33,683 nt of DNA from NCBI GenBank assembly GCA_018882795.1, contig VERJ01000026.1, positions 1-33,683 on the forward strand, written 5' to 3'. Positions 33,670 to 33,683 of this stretch are shown here, one piece after another (positions within the stretch are counted from its first letter, which is position 1; the number at the start of each line of letters is the position of its first letter). The position numbers and the translations under genes were made by a program. The notes under the pieces are model-generated. The model worked only from the letters and a program-made list of their open reading frames with translations. It had not been told where the DNA came from and did no database searches. This stretch comes from Burkholderiaceae bacterium. GTDB taxonomy: Bacteria > Pseudomonadota > Gammaproteobacteria > Burkholderiales > Burkholderiaceae_A.

Positions 33670-33683
33670 CAAAGACCCAACGG

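Noticed and set aside
1-33683. CRISPR arrays, insertion sequences, integrases, toxin-antitoxin or defence genes
   Set aside because: I looked for regularly spaced repeats, transposase motifs and short toxin-antitoxin pairs on both strands and saw none; the repeats found are short and not regularly arrayed.

Overview
The window is a contiguous piece of a fairly GC-rich betaproteobacterial chromosome, most likely of the order Burkholderiales. The evidence is the gene order (leuA, rpsO-pnp, tpiA-secG, tRNA-Leu, a complete 14-gene nuo operon followed by a DUF2818 gene and a NUDIX gene) together with a TAXI-type TRAP transporter and a COG1680 serine hydrolase. No integrase, transposase, phage structural gene or CRISPR array is present, so this is mostly core genome plus a catabolic accessory stretch.

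Layout. 1-1279 is the 3' part of leuA, running in from the left edge. 1280-1614 is a 335-base intergenic region with several inverted and direct repeats, a two-armed tRNA-sized fold and the rpsO promoter and leader. 1615-5435 carries rpsO (with terminator), pnp, tpiA and secG. 5493-5577 is tRNA-Leu(GAG), only 37 bases ahead of nuoA. 5615-20126 is nuoA to nuoN (NADH:quinone oxidoreductase, complex I), mostly with overlapping or nearly touching genes. 20123-21809 continues in the same tight arrangement with a DUF2818 membrane protein, an ADP-ribose-pyrophosphatase-like NUDIX hydrolase and an atypical SDR. 21826-24249 holds a glutaryl-CoA dehydrogenase (gcdH) and an L-2-hydroxyglutarate oxidase-like flavoprotein; both could feed C5-dicarboxylate carbon into central metabolism and electrons into the respiratory chain.

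24200-29283 is an accessory catabolic block on alternating strands: a TAXI binding protein and fused TRAP permease (minus), a divergent 3-hydroxyacyl-CoA dehydrogenase (plus) and a DapA-family lyase/aldolase (minus). Two of the convergent pairs overlap at their 3' ends. 29403-29675 is a tRNA-Ser locus: a broken copy behind a good promoter, a small repeat cluster, an intact tRNA-Ser(UGA), and a 19-bp perfect hairpin that includes the tRNA tail. 29816-33550 holds a 61-residue lipoprotein, an exported serine hydrolase, the DEAD-box helicase rhlE (minus, TTG start) and a PF04020-type membrane protein. The last 133 bases carry a candidate promoter and palindrome for a gene beyond the window.

The most notable non-genic signals are: (i) a REP-like GTGTC-N-GACAC palindrome pair that occurs in front of the 2-hydroxyglutarate oxidase gene and again inside it, in frame, where it encodes VSDTAAVSDT; (ii) the tRNA-Ser wreckage and its hairpins; (iii) terminator-like hairpins placed where they could act as attenuators (between the TAXI and TRAP genes, before the hydroxyacyl-CoA dehydrogenase, and in the rhlE leader); and (iv) the structured leuA-rpsO spacer. 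I found no convincing new multigene defence or mobile system.
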